Source: Bacteroidales bacterium (GTDB taxonomy: Bacteria; Bacteroidota; Bacteroidia; Bacteroidales; UBA10428). From it: a stretch of 64,000 bases of DNA. Positions 1 to 8,733 of the stretch are shown here, in pieces (the stretch's first letter is position 1; the number at the start of each line of letters is the position of its first letter). Location: positions 1 through 64,000 of the forward strand of contig JAFGIP010000008.1 of the NCBI GenBank assembly GCA_016929525.1, read 5' to 3'. A program made the position numbers and the translations under genes. Under the pieces are notes generated by a model. It had not been told where the DNA came from. It did not search any database and saw only the letters and a list, made by a program, of their open reading frames with translations.

Positions 1-1
1 C

Positions 2-442
2 TATACCTCCGGAGGCCCGGGAAGGGCGCACTCAGATGAAGCCTGGCCAGCCGGTATGCCGCAGAATTTCGGAAGCAGTATGGTATACAATTATCTTTAC
101 TCAATTTACGCAACTTATGAATTAAATGCATCTGATGGAAAAGAAACAGAAGAAATAACACAAATCAATGATTCTTCTCCGCGGATATGGTTGTTTCCAA
201 ATCCTCTAAATAATAATGTACTTTCATACACAATAAAAGGATTGAATAAGGAAGAGAATTTCATCCTTGAAATAGTTGATGCAACAGGCAGGATATTGGT
301 AAAAGACAATGTTAAAACAGAGCCAGGTATCATTAATCAGATAAAACTACCTAAAGGTATATATGAAACGATACTAATCTTCAGGTTGTATAATCAAGGC
401 AATATGTATATTGAAAAATTATCAATAAGTCAGGCATTTTAA
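2..442 (+). CDS. C-terminal end of a secreted protein with a T9SS type A sorting domain (5' truncated by the window)
   Basis: The reading frame is open to the first bases of the window, so this is the 3' end of a longer gene; the internal ATG at 56 is not a convincing start. The last ~85 residues have the shape of a Por/type IX secretion C-terminal sorting domain: an 'FPNPLNNN' motif, a 'VDATGRIL' segment (compare the usual 'YDxxGRxV'), 'LPKGIY' and a final strand ending 'IEKLSISQAF'. Proteins with this tail cross the outer membrane and are usually cleaved and anchored or released. The catalytic or binding part lies outside the window, so its function cannot be stated. A hairpin terminator follows directly. 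Confidence 0.75.
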   Translation, partial: YTSGGPGRAHSDEAWPAGMPQNFGSSMVYNYLYSIYATYELNASDGKETEEITQINDSSPRIWLFPNPLNNNVLSYTIKGLNKEENFILEIVDATGRILVKDNVKTEPGIINQIKLPKGIYETILIFRLYNQGNMYIEKLSISQAF

Positions 443-469
443 GTAATTTTTGATTTTTGATAATTACAA

Positions 470-495
470 AGGCGCCTCATGGCGCCTGTTTTATT
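470..495 (+). terminator. Rho-independent terminator
   Basis: A perfect stem AGGCGCC / GGCGCCT with a TCAT loop is followed by GTTTTATTTA. It lies 28 bases after the stop codon of the sorting-domain gene and separates it from aspA. Confidence 0.75.
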
Positions 496-542
496 TATGT
501 ATCCACCACTTTTAGTACTTTTACACATTATTTGAAAATGTG

Positions 543-1988
543 ATGCGAACAGAAAAAGATTTCCTTGGAGAAGTTAATATCCCGGAGAATGCTCTTTATG
601 GGATTCATGCACTCCGTGCAAAAGAAAATTTTCCCGATAAAACACCTGTACACGTTGAATGGTATCAGGCTTTGGCAACTGTAAAACATGCATGTTATCT
701 GACGGCTATAGACTTTTTAAAAAAGGCAGAGGAAAAATATCCCGGGAATAAATCAGTAACTAATATCGCGGATTATAATAAAATTGAAATGCTTTTGGAA
801 GGTGTAAAAGAATGTGAAAAGGGTGAACATTTCCATCATCTGATTTTGCCTGCTATATCTGGGGGTGCCGGTACAAGTTTCAACATGAATATGAACGAGA
901 TTATATGTAATCTTGCACTATTAAAAAATAATTTTAAACCAGGGCAGTACGAAATAATCGATCCTGCTGAATATGCGAATATTTTCCAGTCAACAAATGA
1001 TGTTATACCTACATCGTTACGTGTGGCAATAATGCGATTGCTAAATGAACTTGAAGAATCTGTTAATTTGTTACATTCTAAAGCTGAAATTGCTGAGAAG
1101 AAATACAGGAACGTCTTACGGATAGGTTATACTCAAATGCAGGAGGCTGTGCCAACCACATATGGTAAATTATTCGGATCATACTCCGATGCACTATCAC
1201 GCGACTGGTGGCGAATATCCAGATGTTTTGAGAGAATAAAAGTCGTGAATCTTGGGGGAAGTGCCATTGGGACATCTGTTGCAGTGCCAAAATATTTTGT
1301 AATGGAAGTAGTGAGAACACTTCAAAAATTAACAGATTTACCTGTTACCAGAGGAGAGAACCTTACAGATGCAACTTCCAATCTGGATCCATTAGTTGAA
1401 GTACATGCCATACTTAAATCCCATGCTGTAAATCTTGAAAAAATGGTTAACGATCTTCGCCTTTTATCTTCAGATGTGGCATCAACAGGTGAAATTAAAA
1501 TACCTCAACTACAATTGGGGAGCTCAATAATGCCCGGTAAGGTCAATCCGGTGGTCCCTGAATTCGTAATAAGTGTCACCCGTAAAATATATGCAAACGA
1601 TGATATTATCACAGGTTTATCTGCACAGGGATGTCTTGAACTAAATGCATATCTGCCGACAATCGGACACGCATTTATTGAAAGCCTGAAACTGTTGATT
1701 GCTTGTAACAACACCATGGCAAATAACCTATTTAATTCGCTTGAGGTTGATACAGCCAAAGCAGAGAACAGGTTATTCAGCAGTCCTTCAGTAACAACTG
1801 TGCTCCTCCCCTATATCGGGTATAATAAATCATCTGAACTGGCAAAGTACATGAAAGAAAATAATCGTGATATCTTTGAAGCCAACAGTGACCTAAAAAT
1901 AATGAAAAAAGAAAAACTTAAAGAGATATTAAAACCGGATAATCTTACCGGAGGAGGGTTTCAGATAAAGGATTTAATTAATGAATAG
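543..1988 (+). CDS. aspA: Aspartate ammonia-lyase (aspartase/fumarase superfamily) in the hydrogenase maturation cluster
   Basis: Predicted to convert L-aspartate to fumarate and ammonia in the cytoplasm. About 481 residues, normal for the family. Visible landmarks are 'DFLGEVNIPENALYGIHALRA' near the N-terminus, 'GGAGTSFNMNMNE', 'QSTNDVIPTS', 'TQMQEAVPTTYG' (the Q favours aspartase over fumarase, which has H there) and the mobile-loop signature 'GSSIMPGKVNP'. The start is taken as ATG 543; a GTG at 540 is directly in front and in frame. The stop is 2 bases before hydF, so the two are surely cotranscribed. Aspartase-like genes recur beside hydEFG in Bacteroidota; a role in supplying ammonia for the H-cluster bridging amine is an attractive inference, not shown here. 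Confidence 0.9.
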   Translation: MRTEKDFLGEVNIPENALYGIHALRAKENFPDKTPVHVEWYQALATVKHACYLTAIDFLKKAEEKYPGNKSVTNIADYNKIEMLLEGVKECEKGEHFHHLILPAISGGAGTSFNMNMNEIICNLALLKNNFKPGQYEIIDPAEYANIFQSTNDVIPTSLRVAIMRLLNELEESVNLLHSKAEIAEKKYRNVLRIGYTQMQEAVPTTYGKLFGSYSDALSRDWWRISRCFERIKVVNLGGSAIGTSVAVPKYFVMEVVRTLQKLTDLPVTRGENLTDATSNLDPLVEVHAILKSHAVNLEKMVNDLRLLSSDVASTGEIKIPQLQLGSSIMPGKVNPVVPEFVISVTRKIYANDDIITGLSAQGCLELNAYLPTIGHAFIESLKLLIACNNTMANNLFNSLEVDTAKAENRLFSSPSVTTVLLPYIGYNKSSELAKYMKENNRDIFEANSDLKIMKKEKLKEILKPDNLTGGGFQIKDLINE

Positions 1989-1990
1989 AA

Positions 1991-3220
1991 GTGAAAGGTA
2001 AAGATAAAAAACCCCATATCGGAATATTTGGCCGAAGGAATAACGGTAAGAGTTCACTGATCAACACGCTTACCGGTCAGAATGTAGCAATTGTTTCTGA
2101 AATTGCCGGCACTACTACTGATCCCGTTAAAAAAAGCGTAGAGATACAGGGAATAGGTCCGGTTGTAATGATCGATACTGCCGGCACGGATGATATCGGG
2201 AACCTTGGTCGGCTGAGAGCTGAAAAAACAGATGCTGTTATTGAACAGGTTGATCTCGCAATACTGGTTATTACCGAAAATGTATTCAGTGAAGAAGAAG
2301 AAAGGCTCATTGAAAAATTTAATGAATTCGACCTGCCATTTATTGTTGTACATAATAAAAGCGATCAAACTAAATTGACACCACGGCTTTCGGAGATTAT
2401 CCGGATAAATTATGGGGCAAAAGCCATAGATTTTTCCGCATTAAAATCGGAACAGAAAAAAGAAATCCTTATTCAGGAAATAAAAGACAATATTCCTGAC
2501 TCAATTTATAAGAAAAAGGGGCTTATTGGCGATTTGCTTAGTTATGGTGATATTGTTATGTTAATAACTCCTATTGATATTGAGGCTCCTGAAGGAAGAC
2601 TGATCCTGCCCCAGGTGCAAATGATCCGTGATATCCTGGATAATGATTGCACAGCTATTGTTTTAAAAGAAAGAGAGATAGATTCATTTCTCAGGAATAC
2701 AGGAGTTAAACCCAAACTGGCTATAACAGACAGTCAGGTATTTCTCAAAGCAGATGCATCGATCCCCCGCGATATCGCCTTAACAAGTTTCAGTATAGTA
2801 CTTGCCAGAGAGAAAGGAGATTTCGAAGCATATATAGAAGGAACCCCCGCAATTTCAAAACTCAAAGATAACGATCGGGTATTGCTTCTTGAATCGTGCA
2901 CACATCATGTATCGTGCGATGATATTGGAAGAGTAAAAATACCACGCTGGATATCGAATTTTACCGGTAAAAAACTTGAATACGATACTGTTGCAGGACT
3001 GGATAAGTTACCACGTCCTATTGAGGACTATACCCTGGTAATACAGTGTGGAGGATGCATGGTTACACATCGCCAGCTTATTAACCGACTTAAAAAGGCT
3101 AAAAGTAAAGGAATACCTGTAACAAATTATGGTATGGCCATTGCCTATGTGCATGGCATATTCGAAAGAGCAATTGAACCTTTCATTGGAAAAAGCAAAG
3201 GTTCGTATAATTTACTTTAA
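1991..3220 (+). CDS. hydF: [FeFe] hydrogenase H-cluster maturation GTPase HydF
   Basis: Scaffold GTPase on which the 2Fe subcluster is completed before transfer to HydA. N-terminal Era/TrmE-like GTPase: P-loop G14-x-NNGKS21, T42, D62-TAG and NKSD 122-125. A central dimerisation domain follows, and the C-terminal [4Fe-4S] domain has C303-x-H305 and C353-GG-C356. In many HydF proteins the residue before the last CxxC is His (HCxxC); here it is Gln352. Start is GTG, two bases after the aspA stop; no in-frame ATG is better placed. The 3' end nearly touches the convergent hydE (6 bases between). Length of 409 residues is typical. Confidence 0.96.
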   Translation: MKGKDKKPHIGIFGRRNNGKSSLINTLTGQNVAIVSEIAGTTTDPVKKSVEIQGIGPVVMIDTAGTDDIGNLGRLRAEKTDAVIEQVDLAILVITENVFSEEEERLIEKFNEFDLPFIVVHNKSDQTKLTPRLSEIIRINYGAKAIDFSALKSEQKKEILIQEIKDNIPDSIYKKKGLIGDLLSYGDIVMLITPIDIEAPEGRLILPQVQMIRDILDNDCTAIVLKEREIDSFLRNTGVKPKLAITDSQVFLKADASIPRDIALTSFSIVLAREKGDFEAYIEGTPAISKLKDNDRVLLLESCTHHVSCDDIGRVKIPRWISNFTGKKLEYDTVAGLDKLPRPIEDYTLVIQCGGCMVTHRQLINRLKKAKSKGIPVTNYGMAIAYVHGIFERAIEPFIGKSKGSYNLL

Positions 3221-3226
3221 AAGAAG

Positions 3227-4315
3227 TTAACAGGAAGAAGATTTATCAATGAAAAATATTGAATCGCCCCATTCTCCATATCCGATTTCACTACCTGTCA
3301 TTTTTATTCTGGCATCAAGACAGTTAATACAGTCATCAGCATTTTCGTCGGTACAGGGCTTGTTATTGTAGAGGCTATAGCTGTCGCGGTAAATCCCCGG
3401 TGTAATATTTGGCATTATAACATTGGCCCCTGCAAGTATCGCCTTTTCCCTTCCCATTTTATCGATAGCCTGTAATGCAGTAGCCGCTGCAATGTTAATT
3501 TTCGGCATAACAATCCTCAGCACTGCAATCATATTCAATGTCAGACTAAATCGCTGCTGTAAATTCAGAGAATTATTGCTATTAAATAATGGAGTATCTG
3601 AATGTTCAATGTACGGCCCCATTCCAACCATATCTATTTCAAATGTCTTCATAAAAAGTATATCATTGGCCAGATCTTCATATGTTTGACCGGGGAGCCC
3701 TATCATTACGCCTGTTCCTGTTTGATAACCAATAGATTTTAAATGATATAAAGACTGAAGACGTTTATCGAAATTATGTAAATCGTCCTGCGGATGAATT
3801 CTTACATACAGATCAGGATTTGAAGTTTCTATTCGAAGTAAGTACCTGTGTGCTCCACTGTTAAACCACCTGATATAAGTTTCCTTATCCTGCTCCCCCA
3901 GTGAAAGTGTTATTCTCAAACTGCCATCTGTGGCTTTATGGATTTTTTTTAACAGGTTTTCAATTCTTCTGGTAAAAACCGGTGAAAAAATCTCACCTGA
4001 CTGCAGCACAATCGAAGCATAATTGTTTGCACGTGCAAACCCAGCTGCATTAATAATATCCTGATCACTGATGTTATATCTGTCAATAAAGAAATTGCCT
4101 TTTCTGATGCCACAATATAAGCAGTCTTTAGAACAGATGTTTGAAAATTCAATTAAGCCGCGAAAATATACCTTATTGCCGAGAGACTTGTTTTTAATCA
4201 GCCGTGCAGAACTTAGAAGTGCCTTTTGGTCTTCACCACAAGCTTTCAGCATAACAATTATATCCTTTGATTCCGGTTGATCGCTTTTTATTACCCTGTC
4301 AAGTATATCTTTCAT
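3227..4315 (-). CDS. hydE: [FeFe] hydrogenase maturase HydE (radical SAM)
   Basis: Radical SAM enzyme that acts on the Fe(CO)2(CN)cysteine product of HydG during H-cluster assembly. The cluster-binding motif C-SKD-C-LY-C (CX3CX2C) lies near residue 61 in 'EFSNICSKDCLYCGIRKGN'. Further family features are 'IVLQSGEIF', 'RIHPQDDLHNF' and 'GVMIGLPGQTYEDLA'. At 362 residues it is full length. It begins 2 bases after the hydG stop codon, so hydG-hydE form one transcript that converges on aspA-hydF. A BioB/ThiH-family relative is excluded by the HydE-specific segments and the neighbourhood. Confidence 0.96.
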   Translation of the reverse strand: MKDILDRVIKSDQPESKDIIVMLKACGEDQKALLSSARLIKNKSLGNKVYFRGLIEFSNICSKDCLYCGIRKGNFFIDRYNISDQDIINAAGFARANNYASIVLQSGEIFSPVFTRRIENLLKKIHKATDGSLRITLSLGEQDKETYIRWFNSGAHRYLLRIETSNPDLYVRIHPQDDLHNFDKRLQSLYHLKSIGYQTGTGVMIGLPGQTYEDLANDILFMKTFEIDMVGMGPYIEHSDTPLFNSNNSLNLQQRFSLTLNMIAVLRIVMPKINIAAATALQAIDKMGREKAILAGANVIMPNITPGIYRDSYSLYNNKPCTDENADDCINCLDARIKMTGSEIGYGEWGDSIFFIDKSSSC

Positions 4316-4317
4316 TT

Positions 4318-5745
4318 CTAAAAATATAAATCCCTTTCACCTTCTTTTATTCTCATCAACCGTTTTTTTAGTTCAGGTACGTTTGTGCTTCCGTTCAATG
4401 ACCGGATGTTTTTATCTATCATTTCCCAACCTATTTTTACCAGCTCAGGTTTTGCATAATCCTCCAAGTATTCTGCCAGTGTTAAAATTGCGTTGGGTGA
4501 ACAAAATCTTTTAATAAATCCCGGTACAGAAAACTCCATAAAATGTTCGCCTGTTCTTCCAAGTCTGTAACAGGCGGTACAAAACGAAGGCAGGTAATCT
4601 TCCTTTAACAGCTCTTCAATAACATCGCCCAGTGTACGATCATCATTTATTCTGAACTGCTCATTACATAAATTCTGTGTTGAACCACTATTTTTTGCGT
4701 AGGCTCCAAGTTCAATTTTTGTACCTCCGTCAATTTGTGAAACGCCATATCTCATGACTTTTTTTCTGAGCAGAGCATTCTCGCGGGCAGTAAGAATAAG
4801 ACCTGTATATGGTACAGCAAGACGAAGTATTGCTATTAACCTGCTGAAGTCGCTATCCTGTAGTAAGTATTGCTGATTTAATACAACATTTGAAGAATCC
4901 TGCAGGCGAGGAAAAGAAATAGTATGTGGCCCGACATTATAACAAGCTTCAAGATGATTCGTATGTCTCACCAGTCCCATAACTTCAAATCGCCAGTCGT
5001 ATAATCCAAATAAAGCTCCGATACCCACATCATCCAGACCTGCATCCTGTGCCCTGTCCAATGCAGTCAGTCGATTGTCATAATCTGCTTTTCGACCTCT
5101 GGGGTGATAAAATTTATATGTATCTCTGTCATAAGTCTCCTGAAATATCTGATATGTTCCAATACCTGCATCCGCAACAGTTTTGAATCCTTCCACATCG
5201 AGCGGTGCTGCATTAATATTAACCCTTCTAATCTCTCCATTCTTGCTTTTTACTGAATAAACCTTTCTGGCCGTATCTGCAATATATCGGGCATTATACT
5301 GGGGATGCTCACCAAATACAAGTATCAATCTTTTCTGGCCGGAATCTTCAAGTGCTATTACTTCATTTTTTAATTTATTTCCTGACAAAGTGGATCTTAC
5401 CGCATCCTTATTTGAAACTCTGAATCCACAGTACTGACAATCGTTTGTACACTTACTTCCAACATACAAAGGTGCAAAAAGTACTATCCGGTTTCCATAT
5501 ACGGCTTCCTTAAGTCTTATCGCACCCTCTTTAATTTGCTCTATTTGTTCAGGATTATCGGCCTTTAGAAGGCAGGCAGCCTCTTCCAGATTCAGTCTGT
5601 TTTTTTCAATCGATTTCTGAATTATATCCTTAATCTGATTAGAATCGGGTCTGGCATTACCCAGCAGCTCAATGATTTCCTGTTTATCAATAAATGATAC
5701 ACCTGGCTTGTCTTCTATTCTATAACTCTGCGTAATAAATTTCAT
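4318..5745 (-). CDS. hydG: [FeFe] hydrogenase maturase HydG (tyrosine-cleaving radical SAM)
   Basis: Cleaves tyrosine to give the CO and CN- ligands of the H-cluster. The N-terminal radical SAM motif C-TND-C-QY-C lies in 'GSKCTNDCQYCGFR'. The C-terminal auxiliary-cluster motif CxxCx22C begins 'FCTACYRLGRTGEHFM' and ends at the Cys in 'RFCSPNA'. The frame extends up to 5805, but start 5745 (MKFITQSYR) gives 475 residues, the usual size, and drops an N-terminal tail unlike the family. Downstream is hydE (2-base gap); upstream, 197 bases away, is the small TM1266-type regulator gene, probably in the same operon. Confidence 0.95.
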   Translation of the reverse strand: MKFITQSYRIEDKPGVSFIDKQEIIELLGNARPDSNQIKDIIQKSIEKNRLNLEEAACLLKADNPEQIEQIKEGAIRLKEAVYGNRIVLFAPLYVGSKCTNDCQYCGFRVSNKDAVRSTLSGNKLKNEVIALEDSGQKRLILVFGEHPQYNARYIADTARKVYSVKSKNGEIRRVNINAAPLDVEGFKTVADAGIGTYQIFQETYDRDTYKFYHPRGRKADYDNRLTALDRAQDAGLDDVGIGALFGLYDWRFEVMGLVRHTNHLEACYNVGPHTISFPRLQDSSNVVLNQQYLLQDSDFSRLIAILRLAVPYTGLILTARENALLRKKVMRYGVSQIDGGTKIELGAYAKNSGSTQNLCNEQFRINDDRTLGDVIEELLKEDYLPSFCTACYRLGRTGEHFMEFSVPGFIKRFCSPNAILTLAEYLEDYAKPELVKIGWEMIDKNIRSLNGSTNVPELKKRLMRIKEGERDLYF

Positions 5746-5942
5746 TATATGACTTATTTTAAATACTCCGGTATGGCTTTCTAAATTGTGCTGGCTAATT
5801 ACCATAGTAAAAGATTTCCACTTAAGGGTTAATGGTTTATTTGAATATTGAAATTCTCAACATTCTGTTTTCACATTACCCCATTTCTCCAACAAGTAAA
5901 TTAACATCAGAGATCTGAACTTTTTAATAAAATAGATTCACA

Positions 5943-6191
5943 CTAATGATACTTTGTTAGTATTGATTTTACCTGTATTCCTTCAAGTCTTCCGATTTTT
6001 CCGGTGAGTGAATTGATGTCATCGATGTTGCCTTCAAGGATCAGACTTATAATATTAAATCCTTTATCACGCAAAGGTAATCCCTGTCTTCCAAGAATAA
6101 TACCTGAATAGGCTGAAATGATTTGGTTTAATTTTCCAACCGATTCTTTGTTTTCGATAAGTATTAGTGCAGCTCCAATTCTCTTCTCCAT
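5943..6191 (-). CDS. TM1266-type iron-only hydrogenase system regulator (ACT/NikR-C-like fold)
   Basis: 82 residues beginning 'MEKRIGAALILIENKES' with 'LNQIISAYSGIILGRQGLP' and 'GFNIISLILEGNIDDINSLTGKIGRLEGIQVKS'. This pattern matches the small family found beside hydEFG genes and named putative iron-only hydrogenase system regulator; it has an ACT-like alpha/beta fold related to the ligand-binding half of NikR and carries no DNA-binding domain. Its molecular role is not known, and calling it a regulator rests on gene position. It is the first gene of the hydG-hydE operon and lies just downstream of a Rex-like operator. Confidence 0.85.
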   Translation of the reverse strand: MEKRIGAALILIENKESVGKLNQIISAYSGIILGRQGLPLRDKGFNIISLILEGNIDDINSLTGKIGRLEGIQVKSILTKYH

Positions 6192-6256
6192 CAGAAATGC
6201 TTTTGGGTCAGACCTTCAGAATATCTTGGTGACTGATAAATCGGTCACTCAGATTA

Positions 6257-6274
6257 TTGTTACAAAAATAACAA
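6257..6274. promoter_or_regulatory. Putative Rex operator upstream of the regulator-hydG-hydE operon
   Basis: TTGTTACAAAAATAACAA, an exact 6+6 inverted repeat with a 6-base spacer. The dyad extends outward to 12-base arms (AGATTATTGTTA / TAACAATAATCT, 6251-6280). It has the size and layout of Rex operators (18 bp, TTGT..ACAA ends), sits 66-83 bases before the start codon and matches the sites at 13805, 26460 and 26519. Confidence 0.75.
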
Positions 6275-6346
6275 TAATCTGGTTTTTACTATGCTTATAT
6301 TTAAAAATAGTTACTTTGGTGGGTAATTTTGATTGATTCCAAATAG

Positions 6347-6895
6347 TTAAAAATGAATTGTTGATTTCAGCACAAAGAAGTGGTAATTTTCATCGAGGCG
6401 TAAGAACTGATAAGCATATTTTTCACCGGTTTTTCTGATAATATCTATCAATCCTAATCCGGCACCTCCCTTAACACTTAACTCTCCGGTTTTGATTTGT
6501 GTTTTATGCATATTATCAAGTTCATCTTTATCCATTCTGTTGAGGGTTTCAATACTATGTTCCAATTCTTTTACATCACTTGATCTGACAACATTAGCGG
6601 TAATAATATAATAGTACCCCCTTCGTTCACCGATAACAAAAATTCCGTTACCGCTTCCCTCCTCATCATAGTCAGCTGAATGTCTTGTAATATTCTGCAG
6701 CATTTCTACCATTACATGAAAAACCTTACGTTTTATTGAGGAATCAGAACAACGTTTTGAGATTTTCTCCTCGGCCATCCTGGTAAAAAACTTCATGGTT
6801 TGATGATTAAGCGGACCCTTGTATACAAGTGGGAATCCCTGAGAAATCATCTCATCGGAAAGTATTGTTTGAATAAAAATTAGGTCTTTATCCAT
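6347..6895 (-). CDS. SiaB-family protein kinase (GHKL-type, DUF6272-like)
   Basis: 182 residues. The middle segment 'VFHVMVEMLQNITRHSADYDEEG' resembles the N-box of GHKL ATPases and 'GGAGLGLIDIIRKTG' resembles a G-box, as in anti-sigma-type serine kinases of the SiaB group. In the described SiaABC(D) system SiaB phosphorylates the STAS-like partner SiaC and a PP2C phosphatase reverses this. No SiaC is seen beside it; the nearest PP2C gene is the SpoIIE-type one at 60118. It lies between the hyd maturation operon and a lipoprotein gene, same strand, with a 155-base gap after it that holds the Rex-like operator. Confidence 0.75.
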   Translation of the reverse strand: MDKDLIFIQTILSDEMISQGFPLVYKGPLNHQTMKFFTRMAEEKISKRCSDSSIKRKVFHVMVEMLQNITRHSADYDEEGSGNGIFVIGERRGYYYIITANVVRSSDVKELEHSIETLNRMDKDELDNMHKTQIKTGELSVKGGAGLGLIDIIRKTGEKYAYQFLRLDENYHFFVLKSTIHF

Positions 6896-7054
6896 TAATG
6901 CCAGAATTCCAAATAAGTAAAAAAGTCTTCTCCAGCTTTGGCATTAAGTTAGTCAAATTATTCTAATATCTAAAAAATGGTATCAACAAATAATATGATA
7001 TTATTCATTGCAGAAGGATCGACCTCTTCTACCTGTTTCTCTGAGATCGATTTA

Positions 7055-7939
7055 TTAAGATATCATCTTAACACGAAGTTTACTGACATTCAACCCAAAC
7101 TCCCGAATTTGCAATACTGCTTTATTAATTAGCTCCTTACCTGTTGGGCTTCTTTCATTAAAATCAATGTCGAACATAATTGTTATTTTATCGAATTCAG
7201 TTTTTAAATTCGACAATTCCTTCAGATACTCAGTTACTACTTCGTTATCTTTGTGCTCTGACAGCATTAACATTAAATTATTTAAGGAGTATTTCTGATC
7301 AATTAATCTTTCAATTATTTCAGGATCCTTGCTTTCAATGGCAACATCAACTGCAATGTAAATTGCTTCAACCCATCCACCGGTAATAATCATGGCAGCC
7401 GAGGTATATCTTTCATTTTCTTTTAAAAACCGTTCTGTTGTTACATATACCTCATTGGCGAGATAAATTAATGAATCTTTGTCGGCAATATTCCTTTCAA
7501 AGCGTTGAACGGTATTTTCAAAATATTCACCTGGTATTCCAAGTTCTTTTGCTAATTGCTGCATTACATAGAAATATCTGCTCGCAGTTTCTGTCTCATC
7601 AAACACCTTTGCATAACTTAAATCAACTGCATATACACCAAGGTTGATTGCTTTCTGTGAACTGGTAATATACTCTGATACTTTATCAGTGTTGTTCATA
7701 AGCTCCGATTTAAAAACTGCGCCGGCACTTTCGAACAGTGATGATAATTCTACTGACAGATACATATTATAAAATATGGGCAAACCTTCACCAAGAGTAT
7801 CTAACGGGCTAATATGACTTTCAGATTCTGTAAAGTCTATACTATCGAAATCAAGCACATTTGCCGGTTTGTGGTCTGATCTGCAACCGGGGAAAAATAA
7901 TGACGCGATAAATATTTTAATAAGGATGCCTTTTTTCAT
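7055..7939 (-). CDS. Hypothetical lipoprotein
   Basis: 294 residues. The N-terminus MKKGILIKIFIASLFFPGC is a lipoprotein signal with the lipidated Cys at residue 19. The mature part is acidic and almost wholly helical ('YNMYLSVELSSLFESAGAVFK', 'SQKAINLGVYAVDLSYAKVFDE', 'YFYVMQQLAKELGI', then a 'GGWVEAIYIAVDVAIES' segment). I do not recognise a characterised family with certainty; similar helical lipoproteins occur near signalling genes in Bacteroidota. It lies between the receiver gene at 8052 and the SiaB-like kinase, all on the minus strand, so a shared signalling role is possible. Confidence 0.7.
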   Translation of the reverse strand: MKKGILIKIFIASLFFPGCRSDHKPANVLDFDSIDFTESESHISPLDTLGEGLPIFYNMYLSVELSSLFESAGAVFKSELMNNTDKVSEYITSSQKAINLGVYAVDLSYAKVFDETETASRYFYVMQQLAKELGIPGEYFENTVQRFERNIADKDSLIYLANEVYVTTERFLKENERYTSAAMIITGGWVEAIYIAVDVAIESKDPEIIERLIDQKYSLNNLMLMLSEHKDNEVVTEYLKELSNLKTEFDKITIMFDIDFNERSPTGKELINKAVLQIREFGLNVSKLRVKMIS

Positions 7940-8051
7940 CGGATATAATATTTCAAATTACAATACTGAAGTAATACCATGTAATTTACTTACATCCTAA
8001 AGCTATAAAGAAAAACAATTAATTACAACGATGAGTTATGCACACAGATTA

Positions 8052-8432
8052 CTAGTCAAAATATTTTTCGATGATATTAAGCAGTTCTGTAACATTGATT
8101 GGTTTTGAAACATACTCATCGAAACCGTCGTTTAGGTATCGTTCCTTATCTCCTGACATTGCAAATGCTGTCTGAGCAACAATTGGCAATTCCGGTTGAG
8201 TCTTTTTAATTTCCTTCATAGCCTCCTTACCGTTGAGAACCGGAAGTTGCACATCCATCAACACCAAATTGATGTTTTTATCCTCTTTACAAATCTTAAT
8301 TGCATCCTTCCCATTTTCTACCGTAAGCAAGGTGACTTTGTATGGTTCGAAAAGCTCTTTAAGAAATTCAAGGCTTATTTCATCATCTTCTACTACAAGA
8401 ATGACTTTGCCTTCCCAATTTTTTGTAAGCAT
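8052..8432 (-). CDS. Stand-alone response-regulator receiver domain protein
   Basis: 126 residues from ATG 8432; the frame continues to a TTG at 8477 but gains nothing recognisable. It is a complete CheY-like receiver: acidic pair E15-D16-D17, phospho-acceptor D60 in 'LVLMDVQLP', T/A switch 'VAQTAF' and K110 in 'YVSKPI'. No output domain follows, so it should act by protein-protein contact, like the receivers fused to hybrid kinases. 'QTAFAMSGDKERYLNDGFDEY' closely resembles the receiver of the hybrid kinase at 15268, so that kinase or a similar one may be its partner. Confidence 0.85.
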   Translation of the reverse strand: MLTKNWEGKVILVVEDDEISLEFLKELFEPYKVTLLTVENGKDAIKICKEDKNINLVLMDVQLPVLNGKEAMKEIKKTQPELPIVAQTAFAMSGDKERYLNDGFDEYVSKPINVTELLNIIEKYFD

Positions 8433-8733
8433 GACGACACTTTTGAAATGTGATAAACTAAAATTTCCTTCACCCAAATCGTTGGCAATATACTAAGTAT
8501 CTTCCAGATAATCAAGTAAATCATACCATCGATGATATATCTCACCACAATACAACAAAAGTATTTTTTTTGTGTTCAACCTTAAGATCACCTAACCTAT
8601 TAAACGTATTGAAGTAGTGTTTCTTATAGTTAATAAAAATTTTTAAAGTTTATTTAACCAAAATACGATACAGATTTTCATTTCTATTAAGAAAATCTGT
8701 TCTAATAATTTAATTACTGATATTTAGCCCAGA

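Noticed and set aside
6230..6249. GTGAC...GTCAC dyad as a CRP/FNR site before the TM1266-type gene
   Set aside because: The spacing between half-sites (10 bases between 5-base arms) does not fit the 6-base spacer of CRP-type operators; the Rex-like dyad next to it is far stronger.
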